Source of the DNA: Candidatus Absconditabacterales bacterium
Lineage (GTDB): Bacteria > Patescibacteriota > Gracilibacteria > Absconditabacterales > Absconditicoccaceae
Length of the DNA: 64,000 nt
Assembly: GCA_023228925.1 (NCBI GenBank)
Contig: JALOAF010000001.1
Span: 1 to 64,000, forward strand
Direction: 5' to 3'
Shown: positions 10,843-25,200 of the stretch, piece after piece
Position numbering within the stretch: position 1 is the first letter of the stretch
Layout: every line of letters begins with the position of its first letter
Made by a program: the position numbers and the translations under genes
The notes under the pieces: model-generated
Seen by the model: the letters and a program-made list of their open reading frames with translations, nothing else
What the model was told of the DNA's origin: nothing
Database searches by the model: none

Positions 10843-11607
10843 ATGTGAAACTATTCAAATTTAAAAGACTTTCTTCCATATAAGCAAGGTCAAAAAATTC
10901 TGCCATTTATTGATCATCTTTTATCAAAACTAGATGAACATATTTCCAAAAATGGAAAAGTTTTGCTTCTCACACTTACCAAAAAATCTAGTGAAGAAAT
11001 TACAAACTATCTTGTTTCTAAATGATACAAAGCTTACTATCTACATAGCGAAATAGCAACAATGGATCGTCGAGAAATTATCAAAAAACTTAAAACATGA
11101 GAAATTGACATTATTGTTTGAGTAAATCTTTTGAGAGAGGGGATTGATTTGCCAGAAGTTTCGCTGTTAGCAATATTAGATGCTGACAAAGAATGATTTC
11201 TTCGTTCAACAACGTCTTTGGTTCAAATAATTGGTCGTGCTTCTAGAAATCCAGATTCAGAAGTGATTTTGTATGCAGATCAATTCACAGAATCCATTAT
11301 CAAATCTATGCGAGAAACTTACCGTCGTCGTAAAATCCAAGATGATTTCAATCAAAAAAATTCTATTACTCCACAAAAAGCTCAGTCAAATGTAAAAGAT
11401 TTGGAATCAGTTAGGACAGACCAAAATTTAGACCAACAATTTTCAGCTTTGACAAAATGAAAGGTCAAAAGACTAAAAAGAATGACCAAAGTAGAAAGAG
11501 AGATCATTGCAAAAGATTTGAAAGCTCAGATGGATTTAGCTATCAAAGAATGGAGATTTGAGGATGCTGCAATCCTCAGAGATCAAATAAATGACATTTA
11601 TAGTTAA
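10843..11607 (+). CDS. Stand-alone UvrB C-terminal half (helicase domain 2 plus UVR motif)
   Basis: The 254 residues correspond to the back part of the excision-repair protein UvrB: TLTKKSSEEITNYL, the motif V region [30 protein letters not shown], motif VI QIIGRASRN, and a C-terminal UVR domain (about 215-254) that would contact UvrC. The first 400 or so residues of normal UvrB (Walker A, beta-hairpin, DEAD box) are absent. Upstream is the complete, unrelated exchanger gene ending 33 bp earlier. ATG at 10843 follows at once, and the residues before the helicase block do not look like UvrB. Either this is a truncated relic that stayed open or a split or regulatory paralogue. TGA is used as Gly throughout, so it is not a recent import. 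Confidence 0.8.
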
Positions 11608-11679
11608 AAGTTTATCAAGTTTTCAAGCCTGCCTACCGCAGGTAGGTTTATAAAGTTCGCTAATATTACTAACTTTTAA
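11604..11679. repeat. 76-bp MITE-like element with internal palindrome
   Basis: Terminal inverted repeats TTAAAAGTT (11604-11612) and AACTTTTAA (11671-11679) enclose a GC-rich palindrome, CCTACC-GCA-GGTAGG (11632-11646), in otherwise AT-rich DNA. The left end contains the stop codon of the UvrB-like gene. The palindrome looks like a dispersed repeat core, but only one copy lies in this window. Confidence 0.55.
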
Positions 11680-11700
11680 ACTGATTCTAGATATATAAAT

Positions 11701-11729
11701 AAAAAAGATGAACTTAGTTCACCTTTTTT
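11701..11729. terminator. Bidirectional intrinsic terminator
   Basis: AAAAAAG-A-TGAAC, loop TTA, then GTTCA-C-CTTTTTT: a strong hairpin with one internal mismatch, flanked by A-run and T-run. It separates the UvrB-like gene (+) from the end of the minus-strand envelope operon (stop at 11747) and can end transcription from both sides. Confidence 0.85.
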
Positions 11730-11746
11730 ACATTATTAGATATATT

Positions 11747-12232
11747 CTAAGAAATAAACATACTCCAAATCAGCTTTACAATCACATAGGCAAAACTTAT
11801 GATCAAAATTCATATTACGACTTTTCACAGTGTTCATCCAAATTTCAAATGTTCTGTAGCTTTCTTGTACCCATAGTAAATTATCATAATAGCTCATACA
11901 AGCAAAGCTAATTGTCAAATAAACTTTACAAGATATACCGCATAATCTAAAATAGTATCCCAAGTCATTACTCCAGAAGCAAACTGAGCACCTAAACTCA
12001 AACTTCATCATGGACGAGTTCTTTTATTGTTATTAATAGTTTCTTTTCAATAAGCAGTATCTTTGTATTTTTTCCAAACACTTCCACCTTCTCTAATATT
12101 ATCAACAACATTTCATACACTAGATGAAGACTGTTCAGAGTCTGGTATTACTTCAAATCAGACTTGAGCAAAAGTAAAAACACTAAATCCAACTATGATG
12201 GTTGAAAACAATAAAATAAGTTTTTTTGTCAT
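11747..12232 (-). CDS. VirB2/TrbC-like pilin or small two-helix membrane protein
   Basis: A 161-residue protein with a signal peptide (MTKKLILLFSTIIVGFSVFTFAQ), a polar stretch of about 60 residues, and two transmembrane helices separated by a short basic, glycine-containing loop: VKFIGQLALLVGAIMIIYYGYKKA (split here only for reading) and GKVVIGILIISFAYVIVKL. The layout matches the VirB2/TrbC pilin-like proteins common in CPR genomes, often annotated pilin or TrbC/VirB2. It is the last gene of the minus-strand envelope group and is followed by a strong terminator. Assignment to a secretion or pilus system is inference; no VirB4/VirB6 genes lie next to it. Confidence 0.65.
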
Positions 12233-12259
12233 TTTTTTATTAGTTATATTATAAATTTA

Positions 12260-13144
12260 TTAACTACATTTTGGTACTAACTCTATTATAGATTTATTTA
12301 TTTCTGCAAAAACAGTTCTAACATTAAATATTAATTGTTGTAATTCTAATATTTTGTTTTGTAAGAAATATTTATCTAAATAAGAATTTACATTTGTATG
12401 CAATAATACACCTCATTTTTGTGATATGATTGTGTTTGTGTATTCATTTTCTTTTTTTATTCTTGTATCAATTAAAGATTTGCATTTATTGTATGTATCG
12501 TAAAGTTTGCCTGGATCTAGTTTGTTTTCATCTGATATTTTTTTCGTATAAATAAATATGCTACTTTCACAAACTCAATTATATCTTTCTTTTAAAGTTC
12601 GTTCTTTATAATCTTTAAATGTTTCTTCATTCCGTGGTATATTAGAATTGCTTGTTAGCCTATCTAATACTACATTATCTATTTTCCAATATTTTTTATA
12701 TTTATTTACAATTGTTAGTGGTACACTTCATTTAGAAAGATTTCACTGTTCTGTTATAAAAGTTCTTCGTTCTTTACCAATTGGATCTGGATCTAACCCA
12801 TAAATTAAGTCTTCTCCATTTTCGTTTTTTTCTTTGGCATCAAGCCTTCTTATGGAAACATCTAATATGTGATCAAGTAGATATGTAGATGAAGGAACAC
12901 CTTCAGACTTATCTACATTATTACAATAGTTATATTCTCCCTCTTGACTAATTTTACAGCAAAAAATCTGTAAATTTTCTACAGCTTTTTCAAAAGCTTT
13001 TTTGGGCAAGATATTATCAAAGTTTCGGTTTTTTGTTATTATTGAAATTCAATCAGTATCATTAACTACAGAATTACAGTCGTTAGCATTACTTATCCCA
13101 ACAACAGCTAACATAATTAAGAATATAATGATTGTTTTTTTCAT
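12260..13144 (-). CDS. Secreted protein of unknown function, Cys-containing
   Basis: A 294-residue protein with a clear signal peptide (MKKTIIIFLIMLAVVGISNA, cleavage expected after NA). The mature part has six or more cysteines (near residues 23, 62, 63, 74, 195 and the penultimate residue), suggesting disulfides outside the membrane. The C-terminal half is helical, rich in Lys, Glu, Asn and Tyr. I do not recognise a family. It lies between the giant exported protein gene and the VirB2-like gene with gaps of 91 and 27 bp on the same strand, so the three are probably co-transcribed. Confidence 0.75.
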
Positions 13145-13235
13145 AATTATTTTAAGAATTAAAATTTTATCCTTGCTAATATTATTATAGTATATTTTTT
13201 GTTTTTTGCAAATTTTAGACAATCTAATTTTTTTA

Positions 13236-16200
13236 TTATTCTGATAAAAGATCTTTTATTTTAATTTTTATTGTTCATAGATTTGGTCCAAATTTACTGG
13301 CTCTAAATGAATAAACTACACTTTCATTATCAGCATCAAATCAATAATTTCAGTAAATTAATTCTTCTGTATAGATTTGTCATGTTGGACTTAAGTATAA
13401 CAATACTTCATTGTTGTAAATAATTGCTCTACCATTATGAAAGCTTCCAAAATTGTCTCCATACAGTTCTCTGGTTTCTAAATTTGTATCAAGATTTACT
13501 AGTTCTTTACTATTCAGTTTTATTGAAAATATTGTTTGCTTTTGATCATCTAAAACTTTTATTATTGGAATTTTATTAGAATAATCTAATTCTATTTCAA
13601 CAATATTTTCAAATCAACTTTCTATACTTATTTTTCAATTTTTAGGATTTAATTTTGCTGCCAAACTTCAGCTTGATAAATATAATCATATATCATCACC
13701 AAAATCATAAAAACCCCCAGTAACTATAGTTTGTAATGGATTTACTTTGTATTTATTAACTTCTACTCAAGCCATTGTTCAAGTTAATATTTCCCAAGCT
13801 CCATTTCTATTTCTCAAAAACTGTACATAAGCTTCATCTACATCATGACTTAATTCAGCATTTATTGTTATTGGAGAACTTATTCAAAAACTTTCAGTTC
13901 AATATTTACTTATATCTGTAATTTCAATATCTGGTTTTTTTATGTTTAATCTTATTTCTGTTGAACTTATATTACCATTTATGTCTTCTCATACAAAATA
14001 ATAATTTGTTGTGCCAACTCATGTAAAATACAAATCATTTAACTCTAAATATCATGTTATATTATTTATATTGTTTTTTTCTTTTATAATATCTCCATTT
14101 TTATCTGCTATTCGTATTTTTTTAATTCAGCCTTCATCTATTCGTTCTGAGCTAATTGTATACTTTGTACTTACATATAAATCAAAGTTAGTTCCTTCAT
14201 CTATGTATTCTTGAATAGATGGTCTAAATATCTTAATATCAACATCGGGTCATGTTTCATCTGACACAATTTGAGGTCATCAAACTACTTGATTACTAGA
14301 TGGATTAGAAATATAATATAAATCATCTTTTTTATTCAAACTATATATTTGACTATATTGTCGATTTCTAGGTATTTCTGTAATAGTTAATCATATTGTC
14401 TTTTGACTTTCATTGTAATATAAAACATCTAGTATCACTCCAGTTAAAAGGGACTCAATATCAAATATTCCACTTTCTAATCATATTTTTAATCCGCTTA
14501 TATTTGTAGCATTAGGAACTGCTAACATATATTTTTTATCAAAAAACTTTTTGTTACTATTGTTAACGATTTTTTCCTTATCATTAAATAAATCTGCTCT
14601 ATGTATCATTTTGATTAAATATCAATCTACCTCATCTCATAATAGCTTGCTATTTAACCAACTTATTTTTATATCATCAAAATTTCCACCATCATATTCA
14701 AAATTTTTCACTTCCCGATTTTCATCATACATTTTTAGATATATTTGATTTATTTTTATAAATCATTCTTCTCAATCGTTAAACAATTGTTCATAAGAAT
14801 TTACAAAATATTTGTAATATTTTTTATTATAAGCTTCATTATTGTAGTTCCTATTTCCATCTCTATATTTAACATAAATATTATGATTATCCCATAAAAT
14901 TAAATCGGTTTTATTGTCTCAGTTTAAATCAACCATTATGCTTTTGCCTTGAAAGTTTGTCACATATTCTTGATTTGCTAAATTTATACTTCATTCTGAA
15001 GTTTTTATCACATTTATATATTGAGAAACATCTACTGTAGAAGATCATCAATTGCTATTTGCTTGATTATTATTTGTGTTTGAATTATTTTGACTTAACA
15101 AAACTTTTTTGTCTATTTGAACAAGATTTTCATTTTTTTCTTCTTTATCACCATAATAAGTATTTATTAAGTTTTCAACTTTTTTCAAATAATTTTTGTC
15201 TGTTTCAAATAAATTACTAGATAATGTAATATTAAGATCTTGATTATTTACCAAAGATACATCATTATTTGCTACAGCATATAAAAATTTGTCATAATCA
15301 TTTTCTATTAATTTACTTAACTCATCATTGTGTTTTTGGAATTCACTTACAATACTATAATATTGTTTTTCTAAATTTTGTATTTGTTCACTTGATTCTA
15401 TTATAGTATTTTCTTGTTTACTATTTATAATATCCAAAGATTCTTTTACTTTTTTATTTAAGGCAGTATCATTAGATTTCGTTAAAATAGTGTTTAGACC
15501 ATTTTTAAGACTTTCCATACTTTCATTGTAAGTACTATTGTTATAGTCTACATAAGATATTTCATCTGATGTGTTTATTGTTTTGTATAAATCTCAAAAA
15601 CTTTCGTATCTTTGTTCTTTTAAACCTTCTTGTTTTTCTTTAATTTTTTTTAAATCTTCCTCTATTTTTTCATTTCGCTCATCTATTTCTTCAAAATGTA
15701 AATAATCTAGTATTTGTTGTCCACTATTCATAGTATCATTTACATCTTTTAAAGCTCCAGAAAGAACTTCATTAAAATCTTCTTTTAATTTTTGGTATTC
15801 TTTATCTAGCTCTGTATAACTATCTAGATATGTTTCATAAGCATTTATTTGAGAGCCATATTTCATTTTTAAATCGTTGATTTTGTTTTCTACTTTTTCT
15901 AGTTCTTTTTGTTGATCTTTTAATTTTTTATTTTCTATCTTTAATAAGTCTTTATGTTTATTGATCTCATTATTTAAAATCCTAATTCTGTCTTCTTTGC
16001 TTGTTATTTCTAAATCTCTAGTTAGACTCTCTATTTCACTTTCTATAAAAACAATATCACCTGAAATTATTTCTACCTTATTTTGTATGCTATTTTGATT
16101 ATTTTCATATTCTTCTATCAATAAAATAGCTTTTTTTGTTTCTCCAAAACTGTTTTTAATATTATTTCCAATGTTTGTAATTTCAGATAACCAACTATCC

Positions 16201-19200
16201 ATTTTTTCTTTCATTTCCTTTAGATCTCATGTGTACAACTTTCATAAGCATTCCTCAGATGCTGGTTTTGTAATACAAGTTCTCATTCTTTTTTCTAGTT
16301 TTCTTGATTGTTCGTCCACTTCATTTACTGTTATTTTTTCTTGTAGCCAATCTCAAGGCATAGAACTATAGCTATTAACCATTTGGACTAAAGAATTTAT
16401 AATATCATATACTCCATCAAATTTTAGCTGAATATTTACAGAAGATTCTACTCATATATCAAATCATTTAAGTTGAACATTTTTAAATTCATTTGCCATT
16501 AAAAATGGATAGGCTGTTGAAATCCATTCTGGTATTTTACCACTAGATTCACTTTTCCGTTGTTCAAGAGTCTGGTCAAAATTATCCCAATATGGTACTT
16601 CATAGGTCCTTTGAGTAATTTGTTCTACTTTAGCTTTTATTGCGCTTTCTTTTACAAATCCTATAGGCTTTTTTACAGTACACAAAAGTCTTCATATAGC
16701 TTCTATAGTGTTTATTATAGAATTTATAGTGTTAGGAAGTTTTGGTATTTTTGGGGCTGGAGGTAAAACAGGAAGCTCCAATCTTATCGTAGGTATAAAA
16801 GATGGTATTTCTGGTAACTTTGGTGGAGCAGGAATTATTGGCATAGCTGGGATGCTTGGAGATATATTTAATCCAAGACCATCAAGTAATTCGCCAATTA
16901 AATCTATTCCCATTCCTAAAGCCTCTTCCATATCTAGTGAAACATCAACACTTGGTGGCTCTGGTAGGCTTGGAAGTTTTGGTAATGGAATAGATGTTGG
17001 TACAAAATTAAATTTTGGTATAGTTATGTCTATTCATAGATTTATTCTAGAAAAGTCTAAAATTATGCTTGGTATTTTAAATGGTGGAATCTCTAAAATA
17101 GGAAAATTAACAGAATTTGCTACATTACATAAAGGTCCCATTTTACAATTAAATTGATCATACTCATCATTAGTACAAGTTCCACACTTTTCTGACCAAT
17201 TTTTTGATATATCTATTATGGCTTGATATGTTTCCAATGTAGTTAACAATAAGATTATTGCATCTACATACTGAGAATATCTGGTAGCATTTGTTTTCAT
17301 CCATAAAGATATTGTTCCTAAAAATCCATTTACTAGCGATCAAACATCTGACATATATCTTTCTCAAACATGTACCCACTCATACAATTCCATAGGAAAT
17401 TTTTTATATAATTCCAAAGTTTCAATATTTTGTTTTATACTTTGAATTAATAATTGTGTATTGCTTTGTATACTTAAAAAATCACTTAGTGCAGAATCTA
17501 GTTTTCATCATAAAAACAATTCTACACATTGGTTTGTTGTAGAAGATTGTCTGTTTTTTAAACACAATCATTCGTTGCTGATTTTTTGTCAGTCTTTTTT
17601 TATAGAAATTTTTGTTTTTTTCTTTTCACTTGTTTTTTCTAGTTCAAATCATTTGGTAAACATAAGTAGCTCTTCGTTAGCACCAGGTTTATAGGATATA
17701 TATATATCATATGGTAATATTTGATCTCAATCATCTATTGATTCAGGTCTTATAAAAAATTCTCCAGCCACACAAGATTCAAAAATTTCATAATTTTTTA
17801 GATCATTTAGATTATATTTTTTGTTTAATTTTTTAATTTGCTCAATTTGTTTTGATATAGTTTCTACATCTTGTGTTAAATCATCTTTTTGTTCTTTTAT
17901 TTTGTTTTTTTCCTCTTCTAATTTTTCTTTTTCATTTGGATCAGTGGTGGCTTCTATTTGTTCTTCAATATTATTTATTTGTTCTTCAATTCACTTTAAT
18001 TCTTCTTGTAATTGTTCTTGTAGTTCATCTTTTATATTTTTAATAGCTTTTTTTAAATCTGACCAATTTTTTATATTTTCTTTTTCATCTTCTCCTCAGC
18101 ATCGTCCTATTAAAGCCTTGAACAAATCAAATCGTTTATTTAATATTTTTTCTTGTTGAGATATCCAATTTTTTGCCATGTTAATATATGCAACAATATC
18201 ATCAGATGTTATCATTGGAACTTTTACTGTTATATTTTTTGTTTGTATGTTTATCAAAGATATATCTTTAAACATTTGTTCTAATGCAACAAAAGGATTA
18301 GATATACTACTAGAAAGATCCGTTATGTTTTCTCTACTAATCCAATTTTCTGTAGTTCGTTTAGCTAAACCAGATAGATTTCAATTTTTTTGATTTCAGC
18401 TATCTTGTTTTATACAAACTTTTTTTTCACCATCTCGCTTCATTCATTTATTTTTACATTTTTGTTCATCTGTTAGCTTATATGTTTCTCATGAAAATAT
18501 TGCTCAAATATCAGAACCCATTCATTCAAAATCAGGGAAAATTACATCTAGTTTAAAGTTTGTTAGGTTATTAAGTATATACTCTGTTTGCTTTTCTGCT
18601 CGTTTTTTAATAAGCTCTTTTACACATCACTTTCATTCTCATCATAATATTTTATTTTGTGAATCTGCTCCACCAAACAATTTAATGCCTGCTATTTCTA
18701 TATTTGCAGATTCTACTTTATATCAATGTTCAGTAACAGGAGTCTTTTCAATATTTATAAATCATCCTGCATAACTTCCATCAGGTATTGCAGAATTCAT
18801 GTTTTGGCTATTGCTACTACTAGAAACAAACTCAAAACTAGAATTTGATTCTCCTGTTCCAAGATAACATGGAACATTTTGACTAGAACAAGATTCCATG
18901 TCCAAAAATGGTTCGGGAATTTTATTGGTGATATTTGGTTGCGACTCTGAGTCTGATTTATCTTTACAAGGTAGTGGGACTGCCATTACCAAACAATTTC
19001 CTGCAATATTTCCAAAAGGATCTGGTAAACTTAGTTCTAGTGCATTATATGTCCCAAAACACATAGCTATCCCAATCTCAGCTGTTAGTGTTGGCATTAG
19101 ATACAGTCTGAATAAAGAACTGTTTGTTCCTCAAACGACTCCCAAAAATCAGTCATTTGGACCTTTGAGTGGCAAACCAAATATACCAGGTATTGGTAGA

Positions 19201-22200
19201 TACCCGGCTGGTGATGGTCGATTCCCAGGGACAGTTAATGTTGGCAAACCTTTTCCAATAGTCTCTGTCAAAAACGGTAGTTTAAAACACCCAAATAAAT
19301 GATAACCTCCAGGTCATAAAAAAGCTTGATTAAATGGCACAGGTAATCCACAATTTCATCCATCACCAATTCCAAAATCACTAAGTTTAAATCCATCACA
19401 AAGTTTTCACATAACTTTATCTACTTTTTTCATAATATCTCAGGCCAATCCTTCAATTATTTCACCAGGCATATTGAGTATAGTATCTAAATTGATGCCT
19501 CATTCTGATACAATATTATCCCAACTAAAAGCATCTGCCCAAACATCAAGAACAGCATCTCGATTAAAAATAGGTCAGGCTCCAGGAACATCTTCTAAAT
19601 TTATATTATTTCAATTAGAGGTCCCATTACTTAATGTGTTTGAAATTTCACTCATTGCATTTTCAAAGTTTTCTTGTGTTTTTTCATTTAGTCTTGCTAA
19701 AATTTTAGCTAAATCTATATATTCTGGAGAATAGCTTTTTTTATTCCCTTGATTATTATTAAATAGTATAAATAATGATTTGTTACATCCATCGGTTGGT
19801 GTTATTTTAATATCTTTCAATCAATCTTTAGAATAGTTTGTTAATGTTTCTCAATTGTTTCATCAAAATTTTTCATAATCATTACCGTCTACATCTTTTA
19901 TTTCTATTTTTTGAGTTTCTACTTGTCCATCATAATGGAGTCGATAATGTATTTTTATTTCATCTCCAGCTTTCATAGATAAATTATCTATCATATATCT
20001 GAAATTATTCATGTCTCGATGAAATTTTAATTCATTTTCCACCTTTCCTGTAGAAATTGTTCCAGGTTCAAACCAGAAATTTTCAATCATATTTGTCTCT
20101 CAAGTCAGTGGGATTGTCCAAGGTCCAACAATATTGTCTATAAATGTTCAAGTGAAGTTTTTATTTGCTTTTAACACAACGGTAACCTGTACCTTGTCTC
20201 AATTTTCTAAAACATCCCCATTTATATCTTCATATTTTTTATATATTTTTACAGGATCTTCTCAGGTCAAACATCATATTTCTACATAAGGTACATCTCA
20301 TTCACTTTCTACATTGTTTTCATACAAAGGTATTATTCAAAAATTTACTAATTTTAATCTTTCTATTCATTTATACTGTTCTTCAGCATTACTTACATCA
20401 AATGTAGTTCCAGCCTGTATAGTTGAATTCAATTTTGCTTCATCTATTTTTTTATTGTTTTCATTAAACATATCACTAAATGCACTATCTGAAAATGCAT
20501 TAGTATTCATTCATAGATCTGTCAAATTTATTCCAATATCTTCTATATTAGTTTCATTTAATCATTTCCGATGAATTAAGCTTTGATCCAAAACTTTTAC
20601 ATTTTCATTAATTCTTATTCCAAATCTATATACCATATTTGTATTGTTTATTTGTCTATTATATCGATCATCGTCACACATAATTTTATTAGTAGAAACA
20701 TAGTTGTCTTTTCAATTATATTGTCCACCATAAAATATTTTAATATAACCCAAACTATCGTTTGTAATTATATCCAAAATTCCATCATTATTCATATCTT
20801 CAAAAAATATTTGATTTACTCCTCATATATTTTGAGGGTTTTCTGATTTTATATCTCCTTTTACATTTGTATTTATACAAACAGGCAATCAATCTACATC
20901 AAATACTCAGCGATCATTTTTATAAGCTCTTAAAATATTAGAGTTATTTTTTATTATTATATCTTTATATCAATTCCCATCTATATCTCATACAATAATT
21001 TCTTTTATTCCATCAGCTAAGATCATTAAATCCCCCAAATCTTTGAAAGGAGTGGTTCATCAATAGTTTTTTAAAATTTTCACACTCCCATCAGTAAATG
21101 CAACAATAATATCTTCTAGTCCATCATTATTAAAATCTATATTTATTACTTTTAATATTGTTTTGTTTGGTTCTGAAAATATAGTTTCTCATATTCCTTT
21201 ATCAAATCAACTATCCAATTCTATGTTTAAATCAGTATCTAATAATTTTGCATTTTCATTTTTGTTTACTCTTTTTAATAAAGGATCTCATATGTTTATC
21301 AAAAACTCTGAAGAAAAATTTACAGTAGCTTCTCAAACAGACTGTCCTGCTCCAAAATTTGTTATATTTTTAAAATCACTAGTAAATCATATTCCTAAAG
21401 TAGGATCATCACTATCTTGTATCGACTTATATCAAAGCGATGAGGTTGGAAGTTTTGAATTGTTTTGGAAAAATCCAACTCATTCTTTATTTGTAGATCA
21501 ATCAATCCAAATTGTAGTATAATCATATTCTAGATTGTTTGACCTTAATTGTACAGTAAGATCGTTTATTTTATTTATTACAAATAAAAATGTTCATATT
21601 TTTTTGTTATTTAATTTTACTTCCCAAGATTGATATCATGCTATTTTATCATTATTTAAAACGATATTTAAATTTATATTTTGCTGTTTATTGTTTAAAT
21701 CAAATATGTTTTCATTATTTACAAGTATTGTATTGTTTTTAATTTTATTGCTTTCTATAATACTATCTGTTTTTTCAGGTATATAAATTAATGCATTTTT
21801 GTTTAAATATTTGTTTGTTGCTAAAGCTTCTATTACGGTTTCTAAATTTTCTTCACTTACTGCAATTTCTTGTAAATTGAGATTAGCTATATCTATGTTT
21901 ATTTCTCATATATCATTTATTGTAAAATTTAGTTTGTTGTCTAATTCAAAATTTATTGCTTTGTCATCTAAACTGGTAAATTCGATTTTTTTAGACATAA
22001 TTACAGAAAACATTTTTATATTTTCTGGATTTGTAAGTTGAGTGGTTGTTGTGATTAATTTTTCAGAATTGTTAATTAATTTCTGTATATACTTATTATT
22101 ATCTGACATAAATCCTCGTTGATTTCACCGATCGTTTCCAAACAAATTTAAATACATTATATTTAGGTCTTTATCTGGTAGAATTTTGTCTTGAACCACA

Positions 22201-25200
22201 ATATCTTTTGCTCCTGGCTTTTGTCATTCTATCTCAATTCATCAACTCATGATTTGTCCAAATATAAACCCATATCATCATTGTTCTTTTGATTTGACGA
22301 TAAAATCGAGCTGTCAATTTACTACATTTATATTTGCACTAGATCAGTTTATTCAAGAAATAGCCAATGGTCATAATGTCCCAATTTTTATTGTTGTATT
22401 TTTTGTCACTATATTTCATCGATTGTCAGATATTTTTAAATTTGCCTGTATGTTTGAATTTACAGAAATAACATCTTTGTCTGCATTTATCTCTACGATT
22501 TTTGCTGGTGCAGGATTTACAGTTACTGGTATATTTACAGTTTTTATTCAAGATACTGATATTGAAATTACATCATTTCCAGCTTTAAAGCTTGGCATCA
22601 AATAAACCTCTAGCTCTCCATTTTTTATTGTAAAATTATTGTTTTGTGAAAATCTTTTTTGACTAACTTCAAATGTATTATTATTTTGTGTTTTTGTTAC
22701 TTTTCTTGTTTCTATTTCTCCTGGCTTTATCAATCCATTTTTGCTAGATATGTTTACAATATTTTCAACATTTATGTTTTGTCACTCAAGATCTTGTAGT
22801 TTTATTTTTATACTAGGGACTGTGTTCAAATTTATTTGTGTTAGATCAAATGAGTCTGTATAAGAGTATTCATTTGTAGAAGCTAAGTTGATAACTAAAT
22901 TTGTTAAAACATTGTTTCACTTATATACTTTAATTTTTCATTTCTTTACAGTAATATCTTTGGATACTTCTATTGAATCAGCATCAACAATATTTCATTT
23001 AACTTCTAGCTTTATTTGGCTATTATGAGCGCTATTTTCATCAACATTTAGAACAAAGTTAGATTTATTGAAATCTGAAAACGATATTTGTTTTCATTCA
23101 TTAGACTCACTTGAAAGGCTTCCACTTGAAGTAGATATTTGAAATTTCCCATCAAATATTTGTCACACATTATTTCAAAAACCATCTGTTCCCTTAACAA
23201 TTATAGGAAATTTTGATCATTGTAGAGCTATATCTCATGGTGTTAATATTTCTATTTTGTCAATTTTTCAAGGAATAACTTCTAGGCTTATTGTCTTTGT
23301 TACACATTGATTTATATTTGTTGTTCCAGGCAAACACATATAAAATACCACTACATTTCTTCATGCAATAGGATTTTGTATTTCAAAACTTAAGTCTTTT
23401 TTATAAAAAGGATCAAAAGTTATTTTCCCTGTAGAATATCAGTCTGTTCATTCAGTAATATTGTTTGAAATGTTTTTTGTTCAATCTTGTAGTTTTATTT
23501 TACTAGCTCCAATATTTTTTATATAAAAATCTACATTACTCAATTCTACTGTTGATGACAAACTTATCGTTCATACTGCTTCATCTGCATTAATGTTATT
23601 TTTATTTGTTTCAATTTTTGTATAGGATAATATTTTATCTAATTTTTGATAATTTACAGCAGTAGCATTGTTTAATATTTCTTGGTTGCTATCATCATTG
23701 TTTAAATATGACCATTGTTCAGCATATTGAGAGATTTCTTCCACAACTCCAAAATTATCGACAACATCTTGTCAAACATTTATTCGAGACAGTCAATTTT
23801 TTAAAACATTTTCTAGAGAAATAGGCCACTCTACTTTTACAATTTTTTTTGTATCTTTAAAAAGTTCTATTGTTTTGTTCCACCAACATTTTAAAGACTC
23901 AAACCAAGGAGAGCTTATCCCATCGTTTATATCAAATATCAACACTCCTCCATCATCTGGAATTCAACATACATTATTTAGATCTTCTAAAAAATTGCTA
24001 GAATCATCAGTATTTGGTATGTTTTCTTTCGAAAAGTTGTTAGAAGAGTTGCTGATATTGTATGCAAAAGGTGGTAATGCTTTTTCTGTAATTATATCTT
24101 CTCCATTAGAATTAATAAATGCAACCTCATATCAATTATCACGATAAGCAGGAGTAATATATGGTCATTTATTATTATCTTTAACTAAATAGTTTTCTAA
24201 ACTATATTTTATTTTTTCGTTTACATCAAAATCTTCTATAATATTATTGATATCATCTCATATAGTGCTTCAAACCTTTCTTTGTTGTCGTCAAATATTT
24301 TGATAATAAATCAAGTGTGCAATAAATTCCATTGGTTCATATCATCACATCTTATCTTTAAAGAAAACATTATCTTTTATTTTTTTTTCTAACTCATTGA
24401 TTAAATAATCATTTGGCATTAAGCTATACGGACGACTATTTGAATATGAAAGAGGAGATGCTAATTTATCACCATCTTTCAATTTATCATAAGCTCAAGC
24501 ATTTTGCTGATAAAAACTAGTTTTTTTGTTGTCTTGTTTTGTTAGATACTCATTATATTTTTTTACTGTTTCTATCAAATATTGTTTGATAGCGGTTTCT
24601 ATTTCTTTTGGAGTTTTTAATTTTAAAGAATTATTACCACTAAATACTTCTGCTTTGTAAAGATTTGGGTAAATAAAAGTAAGTTTATCTCCTCATATTC
24701 ACTTAAATGTAATGTATTTGGGAGAATCTATAGGTCTATCAGCAGTAATATTTGTAATTCATGGGATATATCAAGTGAGGTTGATATTACTTGAATGAGG
24801 AATTTGATTTAATGTTCCTAAAACAGGATTGATGCTGATATATCCAGAATTTCCCGTAGTTAGAGACTTTATAAAAAGAAATGGTTTAAATTCTGTCTCC
24901 TCCTCTTCCTCATCACCTTCAACCATAAATGTCTCAATTTTCTTTATTTCATCATTAATTAGTTCAGCTTGATTATCGATTGTTAATATTAAATTCTCTA
25001 AAGTAGTACACAAAGATTTAAATTTACTTCCATTTTGACATCAGCTACCTATGCCACTTATTTGGATTTTTTTATTTTCTAGTGAAATTTTTAGTTGATT
25101 TTTATCTAAATTATTGCTGTTTATACTATTATAAATGCTTTCTGACTCCAATATAAATGAATTTGTTTCCAAAAATTTGTTTTTTGTATTTTCAAGTGTT

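Noticed and set aside
16708-17157. Long plus-strand open frame rich in Gly opposite the giant gene
   Set aside because: It is the antisense shadow of the proline-rich part of the giant protein; the minus frame is continuous over 14.7 kb and has the signal peptide.
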